Origin: an uncultured Sphingomonadaceae bacterium
GTDB lineage: Bacteria > Pseudomonadota > Alphaproteobacteria > Sphingomonadales > Sphingomonadaceae
DNA: 64,000 bases
Assembly: GCA_903871605.1 (NCBI GenBank)
Contig: CAIQHF010000026.1
Span: 1-64,000 of the forward strand
Reading direction: 5' to 3'
This document shows, one piece after another, positions 36,667-44,464 of this stretch; position 1 is the stretch's first letter, and each line of letters opens with the position of its first letter. The position numbers and the translations under genes were made by a program. A model generated the notes under the pieces. That model saw nothing but the letters and a program-made list of their open reading frames with translations. It made no database searches and was not told where the DNA came from.

Positions 36667-38490
36667 TCACTCGACCGTCACCGACTTCGCCAGGTTGCGC
36701 GGCTGGTCGACGTCGGTGCCCTTGGCGACCGCGACATGATAGGCGAGCAGTTGCACCGGGATCGCATAGACCATCGGCGCGATCAGCGGATGGACCTTGG
36801 GCATGGTGATCGTCGCGACGCAATCCTGCCCGGCCGACGCGATGCCGTCATAGTCCGAGATCAGGATCACCTGCCCGCCGCGCGCCTGCACCTCCTGCAT
36901 GTTGCTCACCGTCTTGTCGAACAGCGGGCCCGAAGGTGCGATCACGATCACCGGGACATTCTCGTCGATCAGCGCGATCGGGCCGTGCTTCATCTCGCCG
37001 GCGGCATAGCCCTCGGCGTGGATATAGCTGATCTCCTTGAGTTTCAGCGCGCCTTCCAGCGCCAGCGGATAGTCCGGGCCGCGGCCGAGATAGAGCACGT
37101 CGCGCGCCTTGGCGATGCTACCCGCCATCGCCTCGATCGCCTCGTCATAGGCGAGCGCGCCGTTGATCGCCGCGGGCGCCTCGGAGAGGTGGCGGACGAT
37201 GCGCTTCTCCTCCTCGCGGTCGATCCGGCCCTTGGCGCGCGCGAGATTGGCGGCAAAGGCCGCGAGCACCGCGAGCTGGCAGGTGAACGCCTTGGTCGAG
37301 GCGACGCCGATCTCGGGGCCGGCGTGCGTCGAGAGCAGCAGGTCCGCTTCGCGCGCCATCGTGGAGGTCGGCACGTTGACCACCACCGCGATCTTCTGAC
37401 CGCCGGCGCGCGCGTGGCGGAGCGCGGCGAGCGTATCGGCGGTCTCGCCCGATTGCGAGATGAACAGCGCGAGGCCGCCCTCCTCCATCACCGGCTCGCG
37501 GTAGCGGAACTCCGAGGCGACATCGATGTCGACCGGCACGCGCGCGAACTGCTCGAACCAATATTTGGCGACCATCCCCGCATAGAAGCTGGTGCCGCAG
37601 GCGACGATGGTGACGCGCCTGACCGAGGCGAGATCGAAATCCTCGGTGGGCAGCGCGAGCTCGCCCTCGAAGCGGCGCAGATAGGCGCGCAGCGTCTGCG
37701 CGACCACGGTCGGCTGCTCGTAAATCTCCTTGAGCATGAAGTGGCGGTAATTGCCCTTCGAGATCATCGCGCCGGTCGCGCCCGAGATGGTGATCGCGCG
37801 CTCGACGGGCTGGTCGTCGCGGTCGTAGATCTGCGTCGTCTCGCGCGTGATCACGCACCAGTCGCCTTCCTCGAGATAGGCGATCTTCTGCGTCAGCGGC
37901 GCGAGCGCGAGCGCGTCGGAGCCGAGGAAGGTCTCGTCCTCCTCATAGCCCAACACCAGCGGCGAGCCGAGCCGCGCGCCGATCAGCAGGCCCGGATGGC
38001 TGCGGAACAGGATCGCCAGCGCGAACGCGCCGTGCAGACGCTTCAGGGTCAGCCGCACCGCCTCGACCGGATCGACCCCCGCCTCGACATGCTCGGAGAT
38101 CAGATGCGCGACGACCTCGGTATCGGTCTGCGAGTGGAAGATGCGGCCGCGCGCCTGCAACTCCTCGCGCAACGGGCGGAAATTCTCGATGATGCCGTTG
38201 TGGACGACCGCGACCTCCTGCGTCGCGTGCGGATGCGCATTGTCCTCGGTCGGCGCACCGTGCGTCGCCCAGCGCGTGTGCGCGATGCCGATGAAGCCGG
38301 GCAGCGGATCGCCCTCGAGCACGCGCGCGAGATTGTCGAGCTTGCCCGCGGCGCGGCGGCGATCGATCTCGGCGTCGTGGACGGTGGCGATGCCGGCCGA
38401 ATCATAGCCGCGATATTCGAGCCGCCTGAGCCCGTCGAGCAGCCGGGGCGCGACCTCCGCATTGCCGAGAATACCGATGATGCCGCACAT
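36667..38490 (-). CDS. glmS: Glutamine-fructose-6-phosphate aminotransferase (isomerizing)
   Basis: Makes glucosamine-6-phosphate, the first step toward UDP-GlcNAc, peptidoglycan and lipopolysaccharide. 607 residues, the standard length. Cys2 (MCGIIGILG) is the N-terminal nucleophile of the glutaminase domain after Met removal; ARTRWATHGAPTEDNAHPH-like substrate motifs follow (IAHTRWATHGAPTEDNAHPH). Two SIS sugar-binding domains carry VACGTSFYAGMVAKYW and SQSGETADTLAALR, and the C-terminus ends LAKSVTVE as usual. No glmS ribozyme or leader structure is evident upstream, as expected for a Gram-negative bacterium. Confidence 0.97.
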   Translation of the reverse strand: MCGIIGILGNAEVAPRLLDGLRRLEYRGYDSAGIATVHDAEIDRRRAAGKLDNLARVLEGDPLPGFIGIAHTRWATHGAPTEDNAHPHATQEVAVVHNGIIENFRPLREELQARGRIFHSQTDTEVVAHLISEHVEAGVDPVEAVRLTLKRLHGAFALAILFRSHPGLLIGARLGSPLVLGYEEDETFLGSDALALAPLTQKIAYLEEGDWCVITRETTQIYDRDDQPVERAITISGATGAMISKGNYRHFMLKEIYEQPTVVAQTLRAYLRRFEGELALPTEDFDLASVRRVTIVACGTSFYAGMVAKYWFEQFARVPVDIDVASEFRYREPVMEEGGLALFISQSGETADTLAALRHARAGGQKIAVVVNVPTSTMAREADLLLSTHAGPEIGVASTKAFTCQLAVLAAFAANLARAKGRIDREEEKRIVRHLSEAPAAINGALAYDEAIEAMAGSIAKARDVLYLGRGPDYPLALEGALKLKEISYIHAEGYAAGEMKHGPIALIDENVPVIVIAPSGPLFDKTVSNMQEVQARGGQVILISDYDGIASAGQDCVATITMPKVHPLIAPMVYAIPVQLLAYHVAVAKGTDVDQPRNLAKSVTVE

Positions 38491-38654
38491 TGAAATTACC
38501 CCGAGAAAGTGTTGGCCGACCCTGCCGTCGCCCTAGCGATTAGCGGGATTGATCGGGGCTGAACAGGCCGGTGGCAGGCGCTTTACAAGCGATCGGCGCT
38601 CATGCTCTAACGCGCTGTGCATCTTGGGGAAGATGCTGAGGGGGGTCGTTTTTC

Positions 38655-39293
38655 ATGCGTGGTTTTGCGTTGGCCGCGCTTGCGGCCCCGCTCCTGCTGG
38701 CGTCGCCGGCCGAGGCCGACGACGGTGCGCCAGCGTCGTGCGAACTGCATATCTGGGCCGCGCCGGCACTCAGGACGGTAACCCAGAGCGCATTGTGGAA
38801 CCAGACGGTGGATCAGGCGATCCACGGCCCGCATCCCGTTCCCGGCCTCAGTGCGCAGGCGCTGCCGCCGGAAGAGCAATTCGCGGTTCTGGAAGCCGCA
38901 GATCCCGGCGCCGGGCTCGGCATCGCCTCGGCGCATGTCGTACGCAACGGCCAGCCGCTGGACGAGCACGCCTCGGCCTCGCCGGTCCGCCATGATCCTT
39001 CGACGACGTACTGCTATGCCGAGCTGATCGTCTCGCATCTCGTCTATGCATCCGATCCGCTGGCGGGCCGGTCGCTCAACATCCTCTTTCAGTTCCGCGA
39101 TTTCCGCACCGGCGCGACGCCCGCGCGCTCCTTCTCGACCTGGAGCCACCGCCCGCTGGCGATCTTTCCCGCCAAGGCCGAAGCGGATTCGGCGGCGGCT
39201 TCGGCCGAGATCAAGACCGCGTTCGGCCAGGGTTTCGCGGATTTCATCGCCAATCTCGCCAAGGCCGAGGCGAAGGCCCGGAAGAAATCCTGA
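38655..39293 (+). CDS. Secreted protein of unknown function, first of a tandem paralogous pair
   Basis: A 212-residue exported protein with a signal peptide (MRGFALAALAAPLLLASPAEA). The mature part starts with CELHIWAAPALR, and later carries STTYCYAELIVSHLVY and SLNILFQFRDFRTG, ending in a charged Ala/Lys-rich helix (FADFIANLAKAEAKARKKS). These blocks recur in the next gene (CELHVWPAERF, SCYSELIVADLFY, ALFIYRDFGA), so the two are duplicates that have diverged. I do not recognise the family. It lies between glmS and glmU with its own 164-bp upstream region, and its partner starts 28 bp after its stop. Confidence 0.75.
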   Translation: MRGFALAALAAPLLLASPAEADDGAPASCELHIWAAPALRTVTQSALWNQTVDQAIHGPHPVPGLSAQALPPEEQFAVLEAADPGAGLGIASAHVVRNGQPLDEHASASPVRHDPSTTYCYAELIVSHLVYASDPLAGRSLNILFQFRDFRTGATPARSFSTWSHRPLAIFPAKAEADSAAASAEIKTAFGQGFADFIANLAKAEAKARKKS

Positions 39294-39321
39294 CCGCCAT
39301 TCACGACAGGGGACCACATTG

Positions 39322-39981
39322 ATGTTGTTCGACACGCTCATGCTCGCCGCCGCGGTGGCCGCCGCCGCCACTCCGCCCGTCCCGCAGGAGGTCGCCGCGA
39401 CGCCCGTCGCCCAGCCGCCGGGGTGCGAACTGCACGTCTGGCCGGCCGAGCGCTTCAGCTCGATGACGACGGGCCTGCTCGGCGGCGGCCTGCTCGATGC
39501 CGCCATCCACGCCGATACCGACAAGAACAACCGCACCCAGATAGCGAGCGCGCTGGACAGCCAGGGCCAGGTCGATGCGCTGAACAGCCTCGATCTCGCC
39601 GCCTTGCTGAAGGTCCATCCAGCCCGCGTGATCGTCCACAACGAGCCGCTGGTCCGCCACACGGTCAACGACATCAAGACCCGGCGATCGGATTCGCAGG
39701 CGAGCTGCTATTCGGAACTGATCGTCGCTGATCTCTTCTACCAGAAGGCCGCGATCTACGGCCGCACCCTGCGCGCGCTGTTCATCTATCGTGATTTCGG
39801 CGCCAACGGGCAGACCGCAACGCGCATCTACAAGAACTGGGGTGGCAACGGGCTCAAACTCTTCCCGCCGAAGCCCGGCGAGGACGTCAGCGCAGCCAAC
39901 GCCGAACTCACGACCGTCTTCAAGGCCGACTTCCAGGAGTTCGCCCGCAACGAGGCTGCCGCGCAGACCGCGAGCCGCTGA
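39322..39981 (+). CDS. Secreted protein of unknown function, second of a tandem paralogous pair
   Basis: A 219-residue exported protein (leader MLFDTLMLAAAVAAAATPPV). It shares the layout of the preceding gene: CELHVWPAERF early, a GLLGGGLLDAAIH segment, two central Cys (SQASCYSELI region), 'LRALFIYRDF', and a closing helix FKADFQEFARNEAAAQ. AGGGGA precedes the ATG at 39322. It converges on glmU with 3 bp between stops. Cotranscription with its paralogue is likely from the 28-bp spacing. Location periplasmic or outer-membrane by inference; function unknown. Confidence 0.75.
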   Translation: MLFDTLMLAAAVAAAATPPVPQEVAATPVAQPPGCELHVWPAERFSSMTTGLLGGGLLDAAIHADTDKNNRTQIASALDSQGQVDALNSLDLAALLKVHPARVIVHNEPLVRHTVNDIKTRRSDSQASCYSELIVADLFYQKAAIYGRTLRALFIYRDFGANGQTATRIYKNWGGNGLKLFPPKPGEDVSAANAELTTVFKADFQEFARNEAAAQTASR

Positions 39982-39984
39982 CGC

Positions 39985-41355
39985 TCAGCCGCCCGCCTTC
40001 TTGCGCTCGCTCGAGCGGGCGCGGAAGCGGGCGGCCCAGCCGGGCTTTTCCTGCTGCTCGGGGCGGACCAGCGCGAGCGCGTCCGCTGCGACATCCTGCG
40101 TCACTGTCGATCCCGCCGCGACGATCGCGCCGCGACCGATCGTCACGGGTGCCACCAGCGCGCTGTTCGATCCGACGAACGCGCCCTCGCCGACGATCGT
40201 CCGGTATTTGAAGAAGCCGTCATAATTGCAGAAGATCGTGCCCGCGCCGATGTTCGCCCTGGCGCCGACCTCGCCGTCGCCGAGATAGGTCAGGTGATTG
40301 GCCTTGGCGCCCGCACCCATCGTGACGTTCTTGACCTCGACGAAATTGCCGACATGCGCCTGCTCGCCGATCACCGCGCCCGGGCGCAGCCGCGCGAACG
40401 GGCCGACCTGCGCCCCCGCCTCGATCCTGGCCCCCTCGAAATGGCTGAACGCCTTGATCGCGACGCCGTCGGCGACCTCGACGCCCGGCCCGAACACGAC
40501 ATTGGGCTCGATCGTCACGTCGCGGCCGACCGCGGTATCCCACGCGAACCAAACCGTGTGCGGCGCGACCAACGACGCCCCGTCCGCCATCGCCCGGCGG
40601 CGGCGGCGGTCCTGCCACGCGGCCTCGACCTCGGCGAGCTCGGCGCGGCTGTTGACCCCCGCCACCTCCCACGCCTCGGCCTCGATCACAGCAGACACGC
40701 GTCCATCGGCGAGTGCCAGCATGACGATGTCGGGCAGATAATATTCACCCGCCGCATTGTCGCAGCCGACCCGGCCAAGCAGCGGCCAGAGATCGGCGGC
40801 GCGCACCGCCATCAGCCCCGAATTGCACAGATCGACCGCGCGCTCCTGCTCGGTCGCATCCTTATATTCGACCATCCGCGCGATCATGCCCTGCTCGTCG
40901 AGCAGGATGCGACCATAAGCGAGCGGATCGGCGGGGCGGAAGCCGAGCACCACCGCAGCGGGCCTGTCCGCATCGTGGAGCCGCGCGAGCATCCGCGCGC
41001 AGGTCTCGGTCTGCACCATCGGCACGTCGCCGTAGAGGATGAGCACGTCGCCATCGAAGCCCTCGAGCGCGGCCTGCGCCTGCTGGACCGCGTGCGCGGT
41101 GCCGTGCTGCGGCTCCTGCAATGCGACGCGGGCGCCGCGAGCGGCGACCGCCTTCTCGACCTGCTCGCGTCCTGCCCCTACGACGACGACCTCGGCGACG
41201 GGGGCCAGCGCCTCGATGCTCGCGAGCAGATGGAGCAGCATCGGCCGCCCCGCGATCGGATGGAGCACCTTGTGCGTGTCGGATTTCATCCGCGTGCCCT
41301 TGCCGGCGGCGAGGATGACGGCGGCGAACGGGCGGGGGGTGGCGATCTCGGTCAT
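39985..41355 (-). CDS. glmU: Bifunctional UDP-GlcNAc pyrophosphorylase / glucosamine-1-phosphate N-acetyltransferase
   Basis: 456 residues. The N-terminal nucleotidyltransferase domain has the loop LAAGKGTRMKSDTHKVLHP (~residues 16-34), LYGDVPMV and the uridine-binding EPQHGTAHAV. The C-terminal left-handed beta-helix (from ~250) has hexapeptide repeats, FSHFEGARIEAGAQVGPFAR, GNFVEVKNV and KANHLTYLGD, the acetyltransferase site (His/Lys). It acts after glmS and glmM, both of which are also in the window, to make UDP-GlcNAc. Divergent from gph with 58 bp between starts. Confidence 0.97.
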   Translation of the reverse strand: MTEIATPRPFAAVILAAGKGTRMKSDTHKVLHPIAGRPMLLHLLASIEALAPVAEVVVVGAGREQVEKAVAARGARVALQEPQHGTAHAVQQAQAALEGFDGDVLILYGDVPMVQTETCARMLARLHDADRPAAVVLGFRPADPLAYGRILLDEQGMIARMVEYKDATEQERAVDLCNSGLMAVRAADLWPLLGRVGCDNAAGEYYLPDIVMLALADGRVSAVIEAEAWEVAGVNSRAELAEVEAAWQDRRRRRAMADGASLVAPHTVWFAWDTAVGRDVTIEPNVVFGPGVEVADGVAIKAFSHFEGARIEAGAQVGPFARLRPGAVIGEQAHVGNFVEVKNVTMGAGAKANHLTYLGDGEVGARANIGAGTIFCNYDGFFKYRTIVGEGAFVGSNSALVAPVTIGRGAIVAAGSTVTQDVAADALALVRPEQQEKPGWAARFRARSSERKKAGG

Positions 41356-41413
41356 CGCGGCCAGATGCCACGCCGCGCTTGCTTATTCCAGCACTCGCCG
41401 CCATCCGCCGCGG

Positions 41414-42076
41414 ATGACCGCGCTCCGCTTCAAGACCGTCGTGTTCGACCTCGACGGCACGCTCGCCGACACCGCCCCCGATCTCACCGCCGCGCTCAAC
41501 CATGCGCTGGGCGAAATGGGCCGCCCGCCGGTACCCGCCGACGATGTCCGCCACATGGTGGGGCATGGCGCGCGCGCGCTGCTCCACAAGGGGCTTTCGG
41601 CGACCGGCGAGGTATCCGAGACGCTGGTCGAGCGGGGCTTCCCGATCTTCCTTGCGCATTACGAGGCGCACATCGCCGATCTCACGCGTCCCTTCCCCGG
41701 GGTCGAGCGGGCGCTCGCCACGCTCGAGGCCGAGGGCGTCGCGCTCGCGATCTGCACCAACAAGCTCGAGGCGCTGACCCGCCGCTTCCTTGCCGAGATC
41801 GGCTGGGAGGGCCGCTTCGCCGCGATTGTCGGCGGCGACACGCTGGCGGTGCGCAAGCCCGATCCGGCGCCGCTGCGCGAGGCGATCGCGCGCGCGGGCG
41901 GGGGGCCTGCCGCGTTCGTCGGCGATTCGATCACCGATACCGACACCGCCAGGGCGGCCGCCATCCCGTGCGTCGCGCTGAGTTTCGGCTTTTCGGATCG
42001 ACCGGCGGGCGAACTCGGCGCGAACCGCGTGATCGACCATTGGGACGAGCTGGTCGGGGCGCTTGCCGCGCTGTAG
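41414..42076 (+). CDS. gph: Phosphoglycolate phosphatase (HAD hydrolase)
   Basis: A 220-residue HAD-family phosphatase. Motif I VVFDLDGTLADTAPDLTAAL with nucleophile Asp (~residue 11), motif II AICTNK (Thr), motif III Lys in AVRKPDPAPL, and motif IV FVGDSITDTDTA with the metal-binding Asps. The cap domain and the 'DLTAALNHAL' stretch match Gph, which removes 2-phosphoglycolate formed in DNA repair or metabolism. The ATG at 41414 is chosen as it opens right before motif I; upstream sequence belongs to the opposite-strand glmU. Other HAD substrates are not excluded. Confidence 0.88.
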   Translation: MTALRFKTVVFDLDGTLADTAPDLTAALNHALGEMGRPPVPADDVRHMVGHGARALLHKGLSATGEVSETLVERGFPIFLAHYEAHIADLTRPFPGVERALATLEAEGVALAICTNKLEALTRRFLAEIGWEGRFAAIVGGDTLAVRKPDPAPLREAIARAGGGPAAFVGDSITDTDTARAAAIPCVALSFGFSDRPAGELGANRVIDHWDELVGALAAL

Positions 42077-42080
42077 TTGC

Positions 42081-42170
42081 CCGGCGAAAGCCGGGGCCGG
42101 GGCCGGGGCCATGAAGCGGACGCGGCGGTTCGATCGCGATGGGGGGCCTGGACCCCGGCGTGCGCCGGGG
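42081..42170. repeat. Paired palindromes plus GGGGCC tandem repeats
   Basis: CCGGC-gaaa-GCCGG (42081-42094) runs into three copies of CCGGGG/GGGGCC, and CCCCGGCG-tg-CGCCGGGG (42153-42170) forms the partner hairpin. The block lies between the convergent gph and nucleotidyltransferase genes and may end both transcripts. Confidence 0.75.
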
Positions 42171-42172
42171 AA

Positions 42173-43204
42173 CTATTGTTTCCCGCGCCGCGCCTTCGTC
42201 CACAGGTGCCGCGCCAACATCGCGGGCGGCATCCGCAGCCAGTGCGAGCGGACGTAGAAGCCCAGTCGCGTGAAGGGATAGCGTTGCCGCCCCCAGCCGT
42301 CGCGCGCGAGCAGGCGACGACGATAGAGCGCGTCGCCTGACGGCCGGCCGCTCCAGCCGGGGGGCACCGCCGTTCCATACAGATCGGCCGACAGACGAAC
42401 CGCGCGCCGCACCGGCGACGCCAGATCGTGTAGCGCCGCGCGGGCAGCGAGCGTTTCCCAGAACGCGTCGGCATCGCCGAACTCGCGCAGCAGCCGGTCG
42501 ATGTCCCACAGGTTGCGCAGCCCGCCAGCCATGTCGCCATCGGCGAACAGGTGCGCCGCGGCGTGGACGACCATGTCGGCGGGCGAGAGCATCGACAGCC
42601 CGCCCCCGGCCGCGGCGCCGAGCGGCAGCGCGTCGGCGATCAGCGCGGCGGCATCGGGCGTCGGTCGCGCGGTCGGCGGCAGGATGGTATGGTGGACGTC
42701 GATCATCCGATCGCGTGTCCGGTGGATCAGCGGCGGCAGTTCGTGCATCCAGCGGCGGTAATAGGCGTCGTCATAGGCGTCGGCCTTCACCCACTCCCAC
42801 CCGGCCACGATCAGCGCGCGCTCGACCGCGGGCAACGCGTCGCGCGGCACCAATATGTCGAGATCGCCGATCGCCCAGCCCCGCCCCGCATCGAGTCCCG
42901 CCGCGACGAACGCCGTCCCCTTGAGCAGCACGACGGGCACGCCCAGACCGACCAAGGCACGGCGCGCCATCTCGGCCTCCCACAAGGCGGCACGACGCTC
43001 TTGCGCGGCGCCCTCGGCGGCGTCGGCGAGGATACGGGCAACCGCGGGCGGCACGGCACGCGGATCGAAGCGGACGGCCAGCGTGCCGATCAGCCGCTCC
43101 GCCCGCGCCGCGGTGAGCAGCGCGGTCCAGTCGTCGGCGCCGAGACCGGCCACGCTCGCCGGATCGCGCAGTGCGGCGACGAGCAGGCGCGCGGCGCGGC
43201 TCAT
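42173..43204 (-). CDS. Nucleotidyltransferase-fold protein of a PqqD/HprK-like operon
   Basis: A 343-residue protein of the NTP_transf_5 type. The motif block VVLLKGTAFVAAGLDAGRGW and WAIGDLDILVPRDALPAVER (~residues 92-125) has the K-G ... R ... D-L-D-I-L-V pattern of this family. Later helices include MLSPADMVVHAAAHLF and LWDIDRLLREFGD. Such proteins are found near HprK-like kinases in lasso peptide clusters and in the sphingomonad 'HPr-rel-A' cassette, where they may transfer nucleotides or phosphates. The ATG at 43204 has CCGGGGATGG upstream. It is separated from the kinase gene by 103 bp occupied by a palindrome pair. Activity unproven. Confidence 0.8.
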   Translation of the reverse strand: MSRAARLLVAALRDPASVAGLGADDWTALLTAARAERLIGTLAVRFDPRAVPPAVARILADAAEGAAQERRAALWEAEMARRALVGLGVPVVLLKGTAFVAAGLDAGRGWAIGDLDILVPRDALPAVERALIVAGWEWVKADAYDDAYYRRWMHELPPLIHRTRDRMIDVHHTILPPTARPTPDAAALIADALPLGAAAGGGLSMLSPADMVVHAAAHLFADGDMAGGLRNLWDIDRLLREFGDADAFWETLAARAALHDLASPVRRAVRLSADLYGTAVPPGWSGRPSGDALYRRRLLARDGWGRQRYPFTRLGFYVRSHWLRMPPAMLARHLWTKARRGKQ

Positions 43205-43218
43205 CCGGCCATCCCCGG

Positions 43219-43292
43219 GCTCCGGCGCAGGCCGGAGCGTTGGAGGATCGGGCGCCGCGTGTGCTTCGCAACGCTCCGGCCTTCGCCGGAGC
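43219..43292. repeat. Paired palindromes inside the PqqD/HprK-like operon
   Basis: GCTCCGGC-gcag-GCCGGAGC (43219-43238) and GCTCCGGC-cttc-GCCGGAGC (43273-43292), the same class as 9422-9495. The pair fills the 103-bp gap between the kinase and nucleotidyltransferase genes and could stabilise the upstream mRNA or reduce expression of the downstream gene. Confidence 0.8.
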
Positions 43293-43307
43293 ACAGGAGC
43301 AGGGTGC

Positions 43308-44162
43308 TCACGCCTCGCCCCACAGCCGCTCGACCAGCGCCAGACCCGCGCCGCTGTCGGGATAGCCGATCGACAGCGCCGGCACGCTCTGGACCAGCCG
43401 GCTCAGCGCGGAAAAGCCCGCCTCGCCGAGCGCGACATAGTTGGTCGAGGCCTGCGTCAGCCGCACGAACGCCTCGCTCGGCGCCATCGCCTCTACTCGC
43501 GCGGCCTCGCCGAAGCGCGGGAACAGCAGCAGCCGGGGTGGCGCCGGCTCGGCCATGCGCGCGATCGCGTCGGCCGGCGGCCGCCAATAGCCGATCGTGC
43601 CCTTGGGGGTCTCCTCCAGCACCGGGCCGACCACCCCGCCCGCGGCGCGCACCGCCGCCACCGCCTCGTTCTTGAGGCTGGCGGCGCGCGGAAAGGGGTG
43701 GATCGCGCCGTCGCTCAGCGCGACGAAGGCGAATTCGTCGCCGAGGAAGCGCCAGCCCGACAGCGCGAGCAGCGTCGCCAGCGTCGACTTGCCCGATCCG
43801 CTCGCGCCCGACATCAGCAGGACGCGCCCGTCGCGCTCGACCGCCGAGCAGTGCAGCAGCAGATGCCGCCGCCAGCCAAGCGCAACCTGCAAATTCATGC
43901 CCATCTCGGCGGCGAGCAGCCCCTGCGCGAGCGGCAGCGGCGCCGCGTCGGGCAGCCAATAATCGCCACCGATCGCCACCGACGGCCGCAGCCAGCGGCG
44001 CCAAGGACGCTCGGGATAGAGCCGCACGGTGAGGTCGGGGATGTCGTCCGCGGGCGTCGGATAGCCTTCGTACAGCGTCCGCACCGCGGCCACCGGCGCG
44101 CGCCACGCCGAGCCGATCCGGAAGCCGACCGCGCCGACGCGCAGGGCATGCGCCTGCCTCAT
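43308..44162 (-). CDS. HprK-related serine kinase-like protein
   Basis: A 284-residue protein with the HPr kinase fold. LLLHCSAVERDGRVLLMSGA aligns with the HprK stretch 'HGV..D..G.GVLI.G', and the P-loop GASGSGKST is at ~119-127; GDEFAF (~141-146) supplies a Walker B-like acidic pair. It lacks the N-terminal HprK domain, and the canonical HprK signature helix is not evident. It matches the TIGR family called HPrK-rel-A as far as I can judge. Its ATG overlaps the stop codon of the PqqD-like gene (ATGA), indicating coupled translation. HPr itself is not nearby, so the target is probably another protein or peptide. Confidence 0.82.
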   Translation of the reverse strand: MRQAHALRVGAVGFRIGSAWRAPVAAVRTLYEGYPTPADDIPDLTVRLYPERPWRRWLRPSVAIGGDYWLPDAAPLPLAQGLLAAEMGMNLQVALGWRRHLLLHCSAVERDGRVLLMSGASGSGKSTLATLLALSGWRFLGDEFAFVALSDGAIHPFPRAASLKNEAVAAVRAAGGVVGPVLEETPKGTIGYWRPPADAIARMAEPAPPRLLLFPRFGEAARVEAMAPSEAFVRLTQASTNYVALGEAGFSALSRLVQSVPALSIGYPDSGAGLALVERLWGEA

Positions 44163-44452
44163 GCCCGCCAGGCGAGCCCGGCCAGCATCAGTTCCTCCAT
44201 CCGCGCGTCGATCATCGCGCTGCCATCGCCTTCGAGATCGTAGCGCGCGGCGAGACGGGCGCGCAGCGTTGCCGCGTCGGCGGGCCCGTCGGCGAGCGCG
44301 TCGAGCAGCTCGGGCGACGGCGACGCCAGAAGATGCGTCGTCCCCGAGCGGCGATGATAGACCGCGACCAGCGCGTCGAGCGGGACCGCGAGGCGCCCCG
44401 CCGGAGGATCGGCGGCATAGACCGGCGCCGTCCCCTCATCGCTCGATGTCAC
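44159..44452 (-). CDS. PqqD-like protein (RRE-type peptide-binding fold) of the HprK-related system
   Basis: A 97-residue protein with the PqqD/RiPP recognition element pattern: VPLDALVAVYHRRSGTTHLL, 'SPELLDALADGPADAATLRA', then MEELMLAGLAWRA at the C-terminus (winged helix). PqqD proteins hold a precursor peptide while partner enzymes modify it. The start is a GTG at 44450-44452, 12 bp after the stop codon of the upstream Tat-exported protein gene. Its stop overlaps the kinase start. The match to the 'HPr-rel-A system PqqD family' is from recall and should be tested with a profile search. Confidence 0.75.
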   Translation of the reverse strand: MTSSDEGTAPVYAADPPAGRLAVPLDALVAVYHRRSGTTHLLASPSPELLDALADGPADAATLRARLAARYDLEGDGSAMIDARMEELMLAGLAWRA

Positions 44453-44464
44453 CGCACCGCCCGA

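Noticed and set aside
38491-38654. glmS ribozyme or riboswitch upstream of glmS
   Set aside because: The minus-strand leader shows no glmS ribozyme-like pairing, and these ribozymes are found in Gram-positive bacteria.
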